Assembly: GCA_011800155.1 (NCBI GenBank)
Contig: CM022368.1
Span: forward strand, 1,488,001-1,552,000
DNA: 64,000 nt
Direction of reading: 5' to 3'
From: Flammulina velutipes
Taxonomy: Eukaryota > Basidiomycota > Agaricomycetes > Agaricales > Physalacriaceae
Positions 1 to 11,313 of this stretch are shown piece by piece (positions within the stretch are counted from its first letter, which is position 1; every line of letters begins with the position of its first letter). The notes under the pieces were generated by a model, which did not search any database, was not told the origin of the DNA, and saw nothing but the letters and a program-made list of their open reading frames with translations. The translations under genes and the position numbers were made by a program.

Positions 1-287
1 CGTTGGTTGAAGCGAGCGCCAGGACATCGCGGTGGACATGGTGCAAGATGTGGTCGGAAGAGTTCAATTGTATGTCAGGACGCGCCTGCGACTGCCCATA
101 GACAAAGTCGGGCGTGAAGATAGTGGAGGTTCCGTGGACGACCAGATCGTCCTCGAGCTGTGGGAAATTTGAGGGTCAGTTTTGCTGTGGCGTTCAAGCC
201 TGTGCGTACCGGAGGTGTAGGCAGCTGCTTGGGCTGCTCTGCTGGCTGGCCTGGATGCTGCCAGGAAAAGGACGTACTAGAAGTCAT
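1..287 (-). CDS. BTB/POZ domain protein, 5' part only
   Basis: Minus-strand gene that runs off the left edge. The start ATG is at 287-285. Exon 1 (287-210) encodes 26 Pro/Gln-rich residues. A 52-nt GT-AG intron (209-158, with a CTGAC branch-like site) follows. Exon 2 (157-1) reads on in the same frame. It contains PDIQLNSSDHILHHVHRDVL, which fits the start of a BTB fold (hydrophobic-x-SSD, then VHR, then ALAS). Agaricomycetes carry many BTB proteins with short disordered N-termini. They usually act as dimerisation or Cullin-3 adaptor proteins, but the partner cannot be inferred here. Only about 78 residues are visible, so the rest of the domain and any C-terminal part are unknown. The family call rests on one motif. 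Confidence 0.6.
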
Positions 288-598
288 ATTGTGTGCATTC
301 GACTTGTGGAATGAGGTATTCTGGGAATATGTCAAGGTGAGCAGCTGATTAGCGTCTGTTTCAATTCCGTAGTTTGTAAGTAAATAGAAAGTATACTAAA
401 GTGGAAGCAAAGTTATCGAACGATGAGATGAGGGTCAGAGGCTGCCTATGACATGCAAATGACTGTCGAGCTTTGACAGTGACACTTTCAGTGACGATGA
501 GTGAATTGACGTCATTCATGAAATAATCGTGCACAATTGGACGGTATAGATAATAGCAGTAAATACAAGATGCACAAACGAAAGATGGATACACTACA
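288..598. other. Intergenic, upstream of BTB gene
   Basis: 311 bases between the start of the BTB gene and the 3' end of the checkpoint gene, both on the minus strand. It is AT-richer than its flanks. I see no coding potential; it must hold the BTB promoter and the 3' UTR of the neighbour. Confidence 0.5.
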
Positions 599-3500
599 TC
601 AGATCAGGAGCCTACCCGCCAGAAGGCTCTCCTTCAACACCTGCCAAACCACCACCTTGCCATGCTCGCATTCCTCCTTACCAGCACTGTCGTTATTGAA
701 TACCACATAATCAAACTGCTTCAGCACCTTCTTTGGGGGTACATTCTTCACCACATCCACTCTGCTGGCCCCCATTGCAAACAGGATGAATGGAATACCG
801 TGCACGCCATCGCGAGCCTATTAGCGAATCAGCACATCAGATAGGTACTTCATCGGATAATAAAGCAACTCACGTCGAGGTTCTTCTTTGGCACCAGTTC
901 ACTCCCCACGCACAGGATATCCAAATCCTCCAGAGGTTTCGTCGAGATAGGATTCTCCAGGACCATCCCAAGGTCGGATTTCTGCCATTCCAAATCAACA
1001 CGTTGTGACACAGTTCGCTGCGCATAGACGCCCGCAGGAAGAAGATACGTCCGCCAGTCCAAGATACGGTTCGCCTTCACAGAATTGTGCACCCACGCTA
1101 TATCGACACACGGGATTCCTAGTGCAAGTGCAATCAGGTACTTGGGCTTCTCGTTCTGTTTCGGCGCTAAAAGGAAGACACTCTGAATGTTCATTGCCCC
1201 ACGCCATTTGGCACGTCCCTTCTCGATGTGCCAATCCCCATTCTGCCGGTAATCACCTCCCCATGCAATCAAGTTCTGCCAGTTATCGTAAACTCTTCCA
1301 TCCGCGGACTGAATTTCGGCGAGTTGGTGGGCTTTTTTGGTTTCCTCTAAACCTGTGACCATGAATGCATAGCCTGAAAATAGACCCAGCTGCGCGTCCC
1401 CAGATGAGGAGAGCATCTCCAAAGTGAGTATTCGATCGTTCCAGTACTCCCGGACGGATTTGTTCGGAAAACGAAGGCTGCCCGTATCGACCAGCTCATC
1501 CCGCCTCCCAAGCCTGACGCAAACCTTTCCATCCTCCGTAATCTCTGCAGCCCCCCCAATCTCCCCGGACTCTAGTATGGTGCTGCTGCGCGCGATGCTG
1601 ACCGCGTCCCCGACTTTCAGTTTCAAGACGCGAATGTCCGTCAGAGCCAGCTCGCTCGTTGAGGAGTCATCGAAGCGGATGTGGCAGAGTCCTTTACTTT
1701 TCCTGCCAGTGATGGACCCGACATACCAAGAGTTGTCCCCTCTCCAGTGACCGATGATGCGCACATTGTCCACAGCAACAGACGGGGGAGGACGTTTGCC
1801 GCTCCTGCTAACAGTACTGCCTTCCTGCTTCACAGAGGAAGCTTCGCTAGTAAGACGCTGTCGTTTGCGAGACGGTCCGGCAGAGGACAGCAATAAAGTC
1901 GACTCGGGCTCGCGTTTTGTGGGTGATACATCATCGTCCTCTTCGTCCTCACTCAGCGTAGCCTGACGCTCTTTCCCCTTCGCTGTTCGTCGGGATGTGC
2001 GCTTACGCGTGGACGGGGTAGCCTTCTTCCTGCCCTTCGTCGCAGCGCGCTTTACAGTAACAGGGTGATCCGTAGCAGGAGGCTGATCGGTTTCGTTCAA
2101 TATCGAGCTGGGAACGATCGAAGATCCAACAGAGCCCTCGCGCTTCCGTTTGTTCTGTACGGGAGATGTCTGTTTCGTGGGAGTACGCTCGGTAGGCTAT
2201 ATGTACACTTAGAACATACTAATACAAAGTTGAGAGGTAGAACTCACCATCGACGGAGGCTTCATTGATTTGTCCGCGCGCTCTTTCCCCTTGCCTTCAG
2301 TCGACGAGGGCTTGCCTTCCTTGCGAGGTGATACCTGTGGGATTTGTGACTCTCGTTCAATCTCTAGAGAGTCTGGGACAATATCCTCCTCCATAGCAGA
2401 GGTGCCTACGGCCTGCTTCGGTATAGCTGAGTTCTCGAGAAGCCGACCGCTCCTTATGAAAGGTGACGGATAGCTGGTGGTTCGGGGATCTGAATCTGGT
2501 ACGACGTCCAAGGATTCGTCGCGTGTGGGTACCGTACAGACTGGAGGAGGTAAAGTCCGTGCTGGCTTGCGGTAACTTTCGACGTTGGAAGGCTGTGTCT
2601 CAACTAGGCCAGAGGTAGCTTCTTCGTAAGACATGGGAGGGTCGCCAGGTCCTGGCGGGGGGAGCATGCTTTCAGGCTTAGGGTACGAAGGCTGAGTTTC
2701 TACCATGTCAAACATCGACATCCGTGTCGGAGGCTGCAGGCGGCGAACTGGTTTCTTATACTCATCTTCGCAAGAAGGCTGGGTCGGCTCGAGCTCGAGA
2801 GCCTCAGAAGTAGACACGTCAAGTTCTGGCTGGCTAAAGTCTCCTTCTTGCATTCTGGCAACGAGGTCAGGCGGCACGCCTCTGTTGGAGACTAAACGGT
2901 ATCGCCAATTTCCTGGGCACATCCGTATGATGTTGTGAATATATCGGTAGAGAGTTGGGTCGGTGGGTACGTAGGGTTGGGTTGACTGGACGGAGCCTTC
3001 CGCAATCTGAGTGGACTGTGAGATGTAGTCGTATTCGGACTGCTGGGAAGGCTCCTGGGTCGGATTGTTCTCAGCGTCCTCCCACGGGCCATTGTAGTCA
3101 TCCTCTTCGAGCTCTGGGCGAGGCTGGGCGCACTGAAAGGAGTCAGTGGCCATGTCAGCGTCTTCGTCTTCGTGATCGCTGCCGCTGGCTTGTGAGCTTG
3201 CGGACGGTGTGGCCGCGACGAGAAGTATTGGAGAATCAGACTCGGTTTGAGCTTTGGCTATCTGTGACAAGGTCGCGTCGCGTGGGGGAGACTGAATGAA
3301 GCCGCGGTCTGGCAGAGTATTCAGGAAAGAGTCCTGTGAGGGTGGAGGCGTTGCTTTCCTGGGATATGTAGGGGTGGTAAAGGTAGGCTTTAGACGCGCT
3401 GAATGAGTAGGGCGGGACATGATGGGGGAAGAGGAAGAGGGAGCTAGTGGCGAACCCTTTGGCTGAGCAAATGCTTAGCTGTGTTTGTTTGTATCAAGCT

Positions 3501-3800
3501 GTGACCCACACTTACCCGAAAGGGAGAGTCAACATGAGGCGACGCGTTTGTAGGTACAATGATCGACGCCGCCGGGAGATCATCAGCGACCCCTTTGTCG
3601 ACAGCCATATCGGCGTCGCCTACGTTTTCCTTCTGCGATCCGTCGTCGAGATAGTTCGCATCGTCGTTGTTATACTGGCTCTGCGTGCCCTGCTGCGAAT
3701 TGACGAGTCCGTGAAAGTTGAAGGACGGAGGAGGGAGAAGTGAACTCCGGGAAGAATGGATAGAGCTGCCCTGGCCTTTGGCGCGGCTTTGGGTTGACAT
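599..3800 (-). CDS. crb2: Crb2/Rad9/53BP1-type DNA damage checkpoint mediator
   Basis: Four exons (3800-3516, 3462-2248, 2196-874, 817-599) joined by 51-56 nt GT-AG introns give 1013 residues. The N-terminal half is disordered and rich in SQ/TQ sites (for example SQSTQ, ETQPS, STQPYV), the preferred ATM/ATR phosphorylation sites. A Tudor-like stretch around RIIGHWRGDNSWYVGSITG follows an NLS-like KRKR/RKR region. The C-terminus has a BRCT pair: LFSGYAFMVTGL...ADGRVYDNW...CVDIAWVHN, then a second repeat that ends in the short last exon (GIPFILFAMGAS). In fission yeast Crb2 binds methylated histone H4 and gamma-H2A at breaks and activates Chk1. The same role is inferred here from domain order. 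The start was chosen because the first ATG opens the frame that continues through exon 1 and exon 2 without a stop. Confidence 0.85.
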
Positions 3801-4173
3801 AATACTTGAGCTACCGGTCAGCTAACACAGCACGTTGGCATGGCTAGCAGACGTACCTCTACGCTCTCAATATTGCTGTGCAGATGATAGGATGGCGACC
3901 AGTTGCGCAGGCCGGCCACGGTATAGCAATGGTGTCCAGCGAGACAGATCTCAGCCAGAATTGCGAGAACTATCGAGCAGACTTTGTAAGACGATGGACA
4001 GAAGCAAGTCGTCGTCGCAGGAAGAATTTCCAATAAATCGTGACCACGTGATGCCGATTAAACGCGTGAGGTCACAACAGTCACACTACCTTCCCTTTCT
4101 TTGACGCCACCTCGACCAGGCTCAAGTACGCTCATTTCTACCGCGCTGGACGTCGTGCACCAATCTCGAACTT
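3801..4173. other. Divergent intergenic promoter region
   Basis: 373 bases between the divergently transcribed checkpoint gene and the single-pass membrane protein gene. It has no convincing ORF. Both promoters must lie here; I see no clear TATA box. Confidence 0.5.
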
Positions 4174-6042
4174 ATGTCTCGTCGTTTTGTATCTCTGCCT
4201 TCTCGCGAGGAGTCTCGTCTTCTTCGCAACTTCTCTCGCCAACCACCCACATCTACACTTCCAGCTCGCATCATGCAGACACCAAAAAATCGCCTAATAA
4301 AAGTCTACTCGAAATCGCCTCTGCAGAACTTCATCGCTGGCGACAAGGACATCGATGACGACCAGAAGGAGAAGCCAACAAAGTCAGCAAAGGAGACCGA
4401 CGCGCATACTCATGGGCAAGAGATAAAGAACGTCCCGAATCCTACGCCGGACACTGGAATCGAAATGCCTGTTGGATACCACCCTGGTGTTACCTTCTCA
4501 GTCACGCCCAAAACCGACCATGCTTTTCCAACGAGAACTCCTGCGTCGTTTGTACCGCTGCCTTCTCTGTTAGCTTTACCAACAAACGTACACGCGTCCT
4601 CTCTACCGCAGACTTCTACCAGCTCCAACCCATCATCGTCTGCCCCTGCCCTTCAGAACGTATCTACGCAGGCATCTCAGCCAAAGTCGCATTCACAAGG
4701 TCCAAAGCTCCCTGTCGCAGCAATCGCAGCTATAGCGGCTGGCTCAGCTTTCCTCCTCCTCGGGATCTTCCTTGTCGTCAAGGCGTGCTCTCGTCCCACT
4801 CGCCCTACTCGCCCTAAGCCGTCGCTTCCTATCCTCGACGACGACTATGGCAACAAGAAGTTCAACAAGGAGAAAGACTCGCCCGTCTTTGGCGGGAAGG
4901 AGCGCTTTTCGTCGCAAGTTGGAGGCATCTGGACTCAACCTCAACCTACTCACCCCGCTTCCGGGAACTACGCTCAACTAGACGATTCAAGCTATCACTA
5001 TAACATTCCTTCATCTCAATCTACGTGGCCTGCACAGTCCTCCTTGTCTAGTCACAACTCTCGCACACACCTAATGTCCCCTGGACCTGTACCGTCGCAA
5101 AGTGTACCAGCGCTCCCTACCTCGCACCAGCCCACTCGCAACAATAGCTTCGCTCGCGCCGTCAGCAGATTCTCGTCGGCGTCTCTTTCTCTGTACCCGT
5201 CTTCGCCCATCAACGCTCAAGATATTGGGATAGCTATCAGCAGCAGCAAGGCGTTTACCGCAGATGGACATCCGATATTGAAGAGATCCAAATCAGCTTC
5301 GCGGAGGACCAAAAGCGATTTCTATGACGAGAAGCTGGAGCTAGCATATGATGGCGCTGATGTCGCCTCTCCGAAAGTCGTACAGTCTCCTCATCTTCCA
5401 ACGACGTCAAGTGGAAGGACTCGTATCAAGTCGTCATACTATGCACCAGGGTCGTATCCTCGAATCTCCACAATCCCTTCGTCTACATCATCGAAATTCC
5501 GGGGTGACGAACCATATGAAAACTATCCCTTTCCACCGATGCCCAAATCAGATTCTCGAAGGGACCGTGACACCAGCGCGTTGACATCTGCTCTGGGATT
5601 GGCTTCGCCACAGCCGACTCTCTACCCAGACGATTCGTTGAGTGTCGTAGGAGTGAAGGCCCCGGCAAAGAGAATTGCTGTGCCCAAACGCCGGGAAGAT
5701 GAGGTCCCCGGGTTGGGTGGCGCAAGGCGCAGCGAATTGGATTCGAGCACCGCTTTGGGGAGTTTGATGTTGAACATGGACTTTGGCGGGACAAACCGGT
5801 CTCTTGCTACCCTCGCAGGAAGGCTCGGAGAAAGCACGTTCGAATCTTCTGCGACGCTCGCAGGAAGACAGTCGAAGCCACCTCGAGTGCCATCTCCTCC
5901 GCCACTGCCTTCGTTGGCTCAGATGGGGCTGGAGCACAACGACCCAATGGGCTTTTCAGAGTATCGAAGCCCTACCTACAGTATTTGTGGGATGTACGAG
6001 GAAGACTCGAAGAGAAGGAGCAGAACAAGCAGTTACCGATAG
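4174..6042 (+). CDS. Single-pass membrane protein, Ser/Pro-rich, unknown function
   Basis: An intronless ORF of 622 codons. A Ser/Thr/Pro-rich region of about 175 residues precedes one strong membrane segment (about residues 178-202, VAAIAAIAAGSAFLLLGIFL). A basic stop-transfer run RPTRPTRPKP follows, then a long Ser-rich tail of about 410 residues with acidic and basic patches. The layout (glycosylatable outer part, single helix, long cytosolic tail) resembles fungal wall-sensor-like proteins. There is no clear N-terminal signal peptide and no recognised enzymatic domain. The motif SPVFGGKERFS just inside the membrane looks like a conserved basidiomycete feature, but this is from memory of the family style, not a search. 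An in-frame ATG at 4273 is an alternative start. Confidence 0.7.
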   Translation: MSRRFVSLPSREESRLLRNFSRQPPTSTLPARIMQTPKNRLIKVYSKSPLQNFIAGDKDIDDDQKEKPTKSAKETDAHTHGQEIKNVPNPTPDTGIEMPVGYHPGVTFSVTPKTDHAFPTRTPASFVPLPSLLALPTNVHASSLPQTSTSSNPSSSAPALQNVSTQASQPKSHSQGPKLPVAAIAAIAAGSAFLLLGIFLVVKACSRPTRPTRPKPSLPILDDDYGNKKFNKEKDSPVFGGKERFSSQVGGIWTQPQPTHPASGNYAQLDDSSYHYNIPSSQSTWPAQSSLSSHNSRTHLMSPGPVPSQSVPALPTSHQPTRNNSFARAVSRFSSASLSLYPSSPINAQDIGIAISSSKAFTADGHPILKRSKSASRRTKSDFYDEKLELAYDGADVASPKVVQSPHLPTTSSGRTRIKSSYYAPGSYPRISTIPSSTSSKFRGDEPYENYPFPPMPKSDSRRDRDTSALTSALGLASPQPTLYPDDSLSVVGVKAPAKRIAVPKRREDEVPGLGGARRSELDSSTALGSLMLNMDFGGTNRSLATLAGRLGESTFESSATLAGRQSKPPRVPSPPPLPSLAQMGLEHNDPMGFSEYRSPTYSICGMYEEDSKRRSRTSSYR

Positions 6043-6369
6043 ACTAGGACAGACTATTATTGTACATATCGTGTTCCCTTATCAGCAGCCTATGTCTGTC
6101 AATCATTGAAACGAATGGAGACGAAGCGATGGAGCAACAGAGCATTTCGCTTGGCGCCGAACTGCGGAAATTAGGGGCCCCACTTCCGTTTTGGGATGTT
6201 TATATAGACAGTTGGAATTTGATTTCGTCCTCTTTTCCTTTCGTTCGAATTTTTCGTTCCTTTTGCTTGACGAGCCCGACGTTGTCAACGACGAGCACGC
6301 ATTCTTTCGCGTCGTCTGGTATCCACTGGTCATTTGTGGTCTTCAACGCGCTTCACTACCGGCTTCATT
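6043..6369. other. Intergenic, promoter of nucleotide-sugar transporter
   Basis: 327 bases between two plus-strand genes. A pyrimidine-rich tract near 6225-6290 (tcctcttttcctttcgttcg and similar) lies 80-140 bases before the next ATG, a common arrangement in basidiomycete promoters. No other feature is seen. Confidence 0.4.
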
Positions 6370-7862
6370 ATGTCCCAACACACTAGCAACGTCCTACTTT
6401 CAACAAAGTACGACTCTGATACCAAGCACGATGAGGGCGACCTTGTACCGCAGAGCGACGTCTCCACGACGCCGACGGTGCCCTCGCTGTGGGGAGTTCC
6501 CTTAAAATACATCTCGTACGTCGCCTTGCCCACCTTTGCCCGCGAAGCCTGTGCTTATCTGCAACCAGACTGGTAACGCTGGCCGTCCAGAACTCTGCGC
6601 TCACGATTATAATGCACTACTCAAGAGTGTCAACGCCGCCGTCGCGCGCGTATTCCGCAGCGACTGCTGTTCTGATGAACGAAATCCTCAAAGGCGCTAT
6701 TTCTCTGGCTATCGCGTTCTCACGCATAGATCCTTCACCACCTCTGTCCATTCCAATGTCTTTTTCGCCAGAGACGTCTCAGCCGTGTCGGCCTTTATCG
6801 GTTTTGCTGCGCGTAAAGAAGCTGTGCCGAGAAGTGTTTAGTCCGGATTGCTGGAAGCTCTCTATACCGGCTATTCTCTATGGTATGCATACATGCATTC
6901 TTCCCTTCGGCCCCGCCTAACAAGCGTTTCCCACAGTCATTCAAAACAACCTGCAATACGTCGCGGCCTCGAACTTAGATGCTGCCACCTTCCAGGTCAG
7001 CTACCAGATGAAGATCCTAACCACGGCCGGCTTTTCCGTGTTGCTGCTGCGCAAAAAACTGCTTTCGACTCAGTGGATCGCCCTCCTCTTCCTTGCAATC
7101 GGTGTTGGCGTGGTCCAAATCCAGTCTGGGTGCGCTAAAAATGGCGATTTAACGTCCGCCGCCCACGCGTTCAATGCGACCAAGGGGTTCATGGCCGTGG
7201 CAGCCGCATGCTTTACTTCCGGCCTCGCAGGGGTATACTTCGAGATGGTCCTCAAGAACTCTCCAGGAGACCTGTGGGTACGGAACGTACAGCTATCTCT
7301 ATTCAGTCTCATCCCATGCATTGCGCCTATTCTCATGACCCAACAAGCCAATACCGCCGGAGGAATTGCAGGATGGATGTCAGCCTTCTTCCATGATTTC
7401 GGTCCCTGGGCCTGGGCGACAGTCTGTGTTCAGGTGCTCGGCGGTTTGGTCACGGCCATGGTCATCAAATACTCGGACAACATCCTCAAGGGCTTCGCTA
7501 CGAGTTTGAGCATCGTCATGTCCTTCCTCGCGTCCGTCGCGCTCTTTGACTTCCATATCACCTTTACGTTCGTCCTGGGCTCTGCCATTGTTTTGAACGC
7601 GACGTGGTTGTATAATCAGCAGCCTCGACGCCTCGGGCTTGGTGGGGCAAAGGACCAGCGCCTGTGGAACTCAATGGGTTGGCCTACGAACGAGAAGCGA
7701 TCCGGCCTCGCTTATCGTATGCCGTCTGCCTCACCATCACTCGGTTCCGGACTCTCATCGTCTACCACGTCGAGGTCGTCCTCGTTCGTGTCATTATCAT
7801 CCATGGCTCCCCCTCCATTATACACGGAGTCGTCGGATTTGTTCGCCAAGGAGAAGATATAA
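6370..7862 (+). CDS. UDP-galactose/UDP-GlcNAc-type nucleotide-sugar transporter
   Basis: Three exons (6370-6515, 6569-6882, 6937-7862) give 461 residues. The protein matches the SLC35A/Gms1 family: LVTLAVQNSALTIIMHYSR near residue 50, the family hallmark NNLQYVAASNLDAATFQVSY, then QMKILTTAGFSVLLL, and late helices with GGLVTAMVIKYSDNILKGFA. Such antiporters move UDP-sugars from cytosol into the Golgi lumen for glycosylation in exchange for UMP. About ten hydrophobic segments can be counted. The region around residues 97-135 is less conserved than the rest and may be a loop specific to this lineage. The C-terminal 60 residues are a Ser-rich cytosolic tail. Exact substrate (UDP-galactose versus UDP-GlcNAc) cannot be told from sequence alone. 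Confidence 0.88.
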
Positions 7863-9226
7863 CCCTCTTCTCAACCCTAGTCCGGACTTATGAATTATTG
7901 ACGACTCACTATCTTATATTTACGGTAAAGCCACAGTAGCCCCTCCCCTTCTTTTTCGCCTTCTTTGCATGGGCTACTGCATCCTTCTTTTATGGCATAC
8001 CCGGGACCATTCTTATATATAACGAACTTTCTACACTAGATAACTTGTAATGAGTGGACTTTTTTTGGCGCCTCATTTGAGAGGCGCGTGTCATGAATAC
8101 CCCAAAGGAAAGAATACAAAGACATGTACCACCGTTATGCACTGAAGGATTGGATATAATCGGCCGTTTGAAACCTCCAGAATGTCGACAGGTGTCCCCT
8201 TGGTGTCCCCCGCAGGTCTCTCAGTCTCTCGTTACATTCTGAATGTTCGTGTCAGCGGGTGTCACTCCCTAGACTCCCTAATCATGTCTGTTGAATGATA
8301 ACAGAGGGACATCGTACCGCAAATGCATTGAAGGAGCAATCTTTGATGTGGATGTACATTGCAGGAGAATCGGAGCCACACCACTCCGAGTGTTTGACTT
8401 GATGTTCTCAGTATAACTGGGTTGACGACAGGTTTCAATGGGAGTAACAATGGAGATGGTTGTGTGTTGAGCCACTATGCCCAACTCCGAGCAGTCAGGA
8501 GATGGGAAGGCTATGAACGGGAATGGGGTTCATGGAGTAGATCTGTTTCTAACTATAAATAATCATGAATGAATAGGTGCTTGTCTGATCTACCAGAGAG
8601 GAGATTTCTATCGACTGAGTCTCAGACACTGATTCAGTTATTCTGCGCCACAGGGCGCGGTCATGTGATATGGGAGCTTGTCTTCAGTTTACGGTCCTTA
8701 AACGTCTTACGATGGAATATAGATAGGAAAACAAGATTAGAGGGAAGGATGGAAGTCGAATCGACTTGTTTTAACTCATAGATTTAGTTTGGCTGCATCG
8801 GAATGATTTGCAAGCTCCATTCCATTGGTCTAAGAGCTGGGAGATACGAGGGGGAAGATGGAGAAGCTCCTTATGACTTGTTCAACAAAAAATTTGATAT
8901 TGATGAGAGACTGAGGTTATTTGGAAGATGTGGCGATTGTGGCGCAACATTAGTTTATTAAATTCAAGATCATCGTTGGTAATAGAGCGCCCATATTCAA
9001 GAAACCTCTCCTCAACGTCTCTCCCCAGTCCTGACTGGTTTAAAGGATGCACATAGGCCCACGTGGTAAGTGCATACAAACTTGATTGCCTGCCTCGTGC
9101 ATGTTGATCCTTAAATGATGCTACCACCTCCTTCCAGTTAATGAATTTTTACGATGTCGGTGCGTCTAACAATGCTAACTCATTACCTTCAGACTATAGT
9201 GCTAACTGTGTTGGCAGACGTCCGGA
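7863..9226. other. Gene-poor intergenic stretch
   Basis: 1364 bases with only short ORFs lacking family resemblance. It includes the 3' UTR of the transporter and the promoter of the coiled-coil gene. A minus-strand ORF of 81 codons at 8882-9127 starts with ATG but has no recognisable features. No terminal repeats or transposase remnants were found by eye. Confidence 0.45.
8068..8087. repeat. Short GC-rich hairpin
   Basis: A 7-bp perfect stem (gcgcctc / gaggcgc) with a 6-nt loop, preceded by a run of T. It lies about 200 bases after the transporter stop codon, so it may fall in or just beyond the 3' UTR. No function is claimed. Confidence 0.4.
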
Positions 9227-11098
9227 ATGACCACCGCTACCAATGAAATCCCTCTTCCACTCCCGCCACGAATTGACAAAATGGCTAGTTCAGCAGAGCT
9301 ATCGACCCGCAGCTCCAAGAGGCACTCTTCTAAGTCTCTGGCAAAGGCTGAACGCCTGGGACGATTCACCGTTGAATTGTCGCAGATCATGCAGCAGAAG
9401 GATAACGAGATCCAGGCGTTGAAGCAGGCATTATTCTTGGAGAAGATCAGCAAAGAGGACGCGCAGGCCGACGTTCAGGAAATGGTCAAACGGTTCAAGA
9501 TCGTCCATGAGCAGAAACGAAAGGCGGTCGAAGAAGCTGAGAGGGTGAAGCGTGAATTGAGGTGAGTCTGTGTTGTTTGAATGAGCTTTGGGCTTGACGT
9601 ATGCACCTAGTGGCTTCATTGACGGTCTTGCTCGTGCCAAGCGGGAGATCAAGAGCTGCCAAGAAACGATACGCATGCTGGAGCAGCAGCGCAATGTTGC
9701 AGAAGCAGAAGCACGAGAGGCGAGGAATCTTGCTTTCGAGATGCGCGAAGAAAGAGAGATTGTTGTTGCCCGTGAAGAGGGTTGGCGTCAAGGCATCGTC
9801 GAAGGCTTGACGCGCGCGCGAAGTCTGGATACACAAACCATCATCTACGAAACCACAGACAACACGAATCCTACGACGGACGAGGACGAGATCTATGAAG
9901 AGACGGCCGACACGAGAAATAGCCCAGAACCCGCCCCATTGCCTATGCCTGTCCCTCAGCCTTCTCCCCAGCCTTCCCATTACTCTGCGCCACCACAACC
10001 GCCACCTATTCCAGAGGGCTTCATATCTCAAGTTGAACCGGACATGTCCATTCCTGTTCCTCCCCCTCATGCTCTCAGCAACCCCCCTCCAATCCCTGGC
10101 GCATCGCCTCTTGGAATTATTCACGAAGACAGCCGCGAATCGCCGTTGCGCGTGCCACCTCCAGTATCACATCACCGCGGTCGATCTAGACGCGACTCGT
10201 CTACCAGCTCCGCCTCGATTTCTCAATTTGAGATCCTCAGCAACCATTCACACCATGCTGGTCCCTCCTCCGTCCAAGCCACACCTCAGCAGTACGCAAT
10301 GCATACCCAGACCCAGCAGCAATACCCCATGCCCACTCCAGTCACGATGCCCAAGCCAGCCACCGCGCCTCAACCTGAGCTGCGCCATTATTCCTCTCGT
10401 ACGACGCTGAACATGCCTCTCAACTCGCGCGAGGCAGGCTTTGACGCGTACTCCCCTGCTGGAACCAGAAAGACGATCGCAGAGAATGAGACTAGCTCTG
10501 ATTCCAGCGATAGTGAAGAAAGTAATAGCAATAGTAATGGCTATACAGTTACCGTTCAAGGCCCCGTACGTGTTCATTCTCTTTGTCGGTTCCGTCGCTC
10601 ATTGCTTTGCAGTCTCGATCACCGTCGGGAAGCCCTCCGGAGATGCCAGCGAATGGAACGAGCCATTTGCTCAGTGCTGAGGACGCGATGCGCGTTCCCG
10701 ACCCGATTCCTCCTAGCCCTCAGCAACCCCCACCAATCCCGATCTCTCAGCTCCCACGCGGCTTCGTCGCTAGCACTTTCACACCAGCACCAACCGCTGG
10801 TCCTCTTCCTTCGGTTCCAGGGGGGTCAACATTTGGGTCGAACCCTGTCATACCTAGCGATGAAATGCGTAGGGAGGCAGAAGAGGAGAGCACCACGTCC
10901 TCGGGGATGTCAAGCGATTCGGGACTGACAACTCCTGTGAGGAAGGGGAAGTCGATAAAGAGGTCAAAGGAGGATTTGACCAACAGGTTTGATGAGTATC
11001 TGTCGGGGAGCAGTCCCGTTCTACCACCACCGCCACCTGTACCAGTGGTTGCGCCACCAACTAGAGGGAGGGGCAAGGGAAAGCGCGGAAGGAGATAA
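9227..11098 (+). CDS. Coiled-coil protein with Pro-rich disordered tail, unknown function
   Basis: Three exons (9227-9561, 9611-10565, 10613-11098) give 591 residues. Residues 40-210 are heptad-rich and charged (QKDNEIQALKQALFLEKISK and the exon-2 start FIDGLARAKREIK), predicting a long coiled coil. The rest is low-complexity with Pro-rich runs, poly-acidic/Ser patches (SSDSSDSEESNSNSN) and a basic end RGRGKGKRGRR. I do not recognise the family. The ATG at 9227 is the simplest start. However, an upstream ATGTCG at 9154-9159 followed by a GT...AG intron (9160-9217) would join in frame and add five residues, so a two-codon first exon is possible. Confidence 0.7.
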
Positions 11099-11313
11099 TC
11101 GTTAGCGTGTCTGAGGTTCCGTTGCTTGTATCTTGATTCCCATAATCATCATCGCAAAGAGATGCTCTTGGTCTTTCGCAACCGCGAAGTCCGTCAATAT
11201 TAAGCAAATTCCCCGCGAACTATATCGATTAAGATGTAAGAAAACAACAAAACAAGAAGGCGGTAGATAACAGGTACAAAACTTCAGAGATGGACAGAAT
11301 ATACAAGGCAAAA

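Noticed and set aside
8882..9127. Minus-strand ORF of 81 codons with an ATG in the gene-poor stretch
   Set aside because: The amino-acid sequence looks plausible but matches no family I know, has no supporting neighbour exons, and sits just upstream of the coiled-coil gene. Not enough to call a gene.
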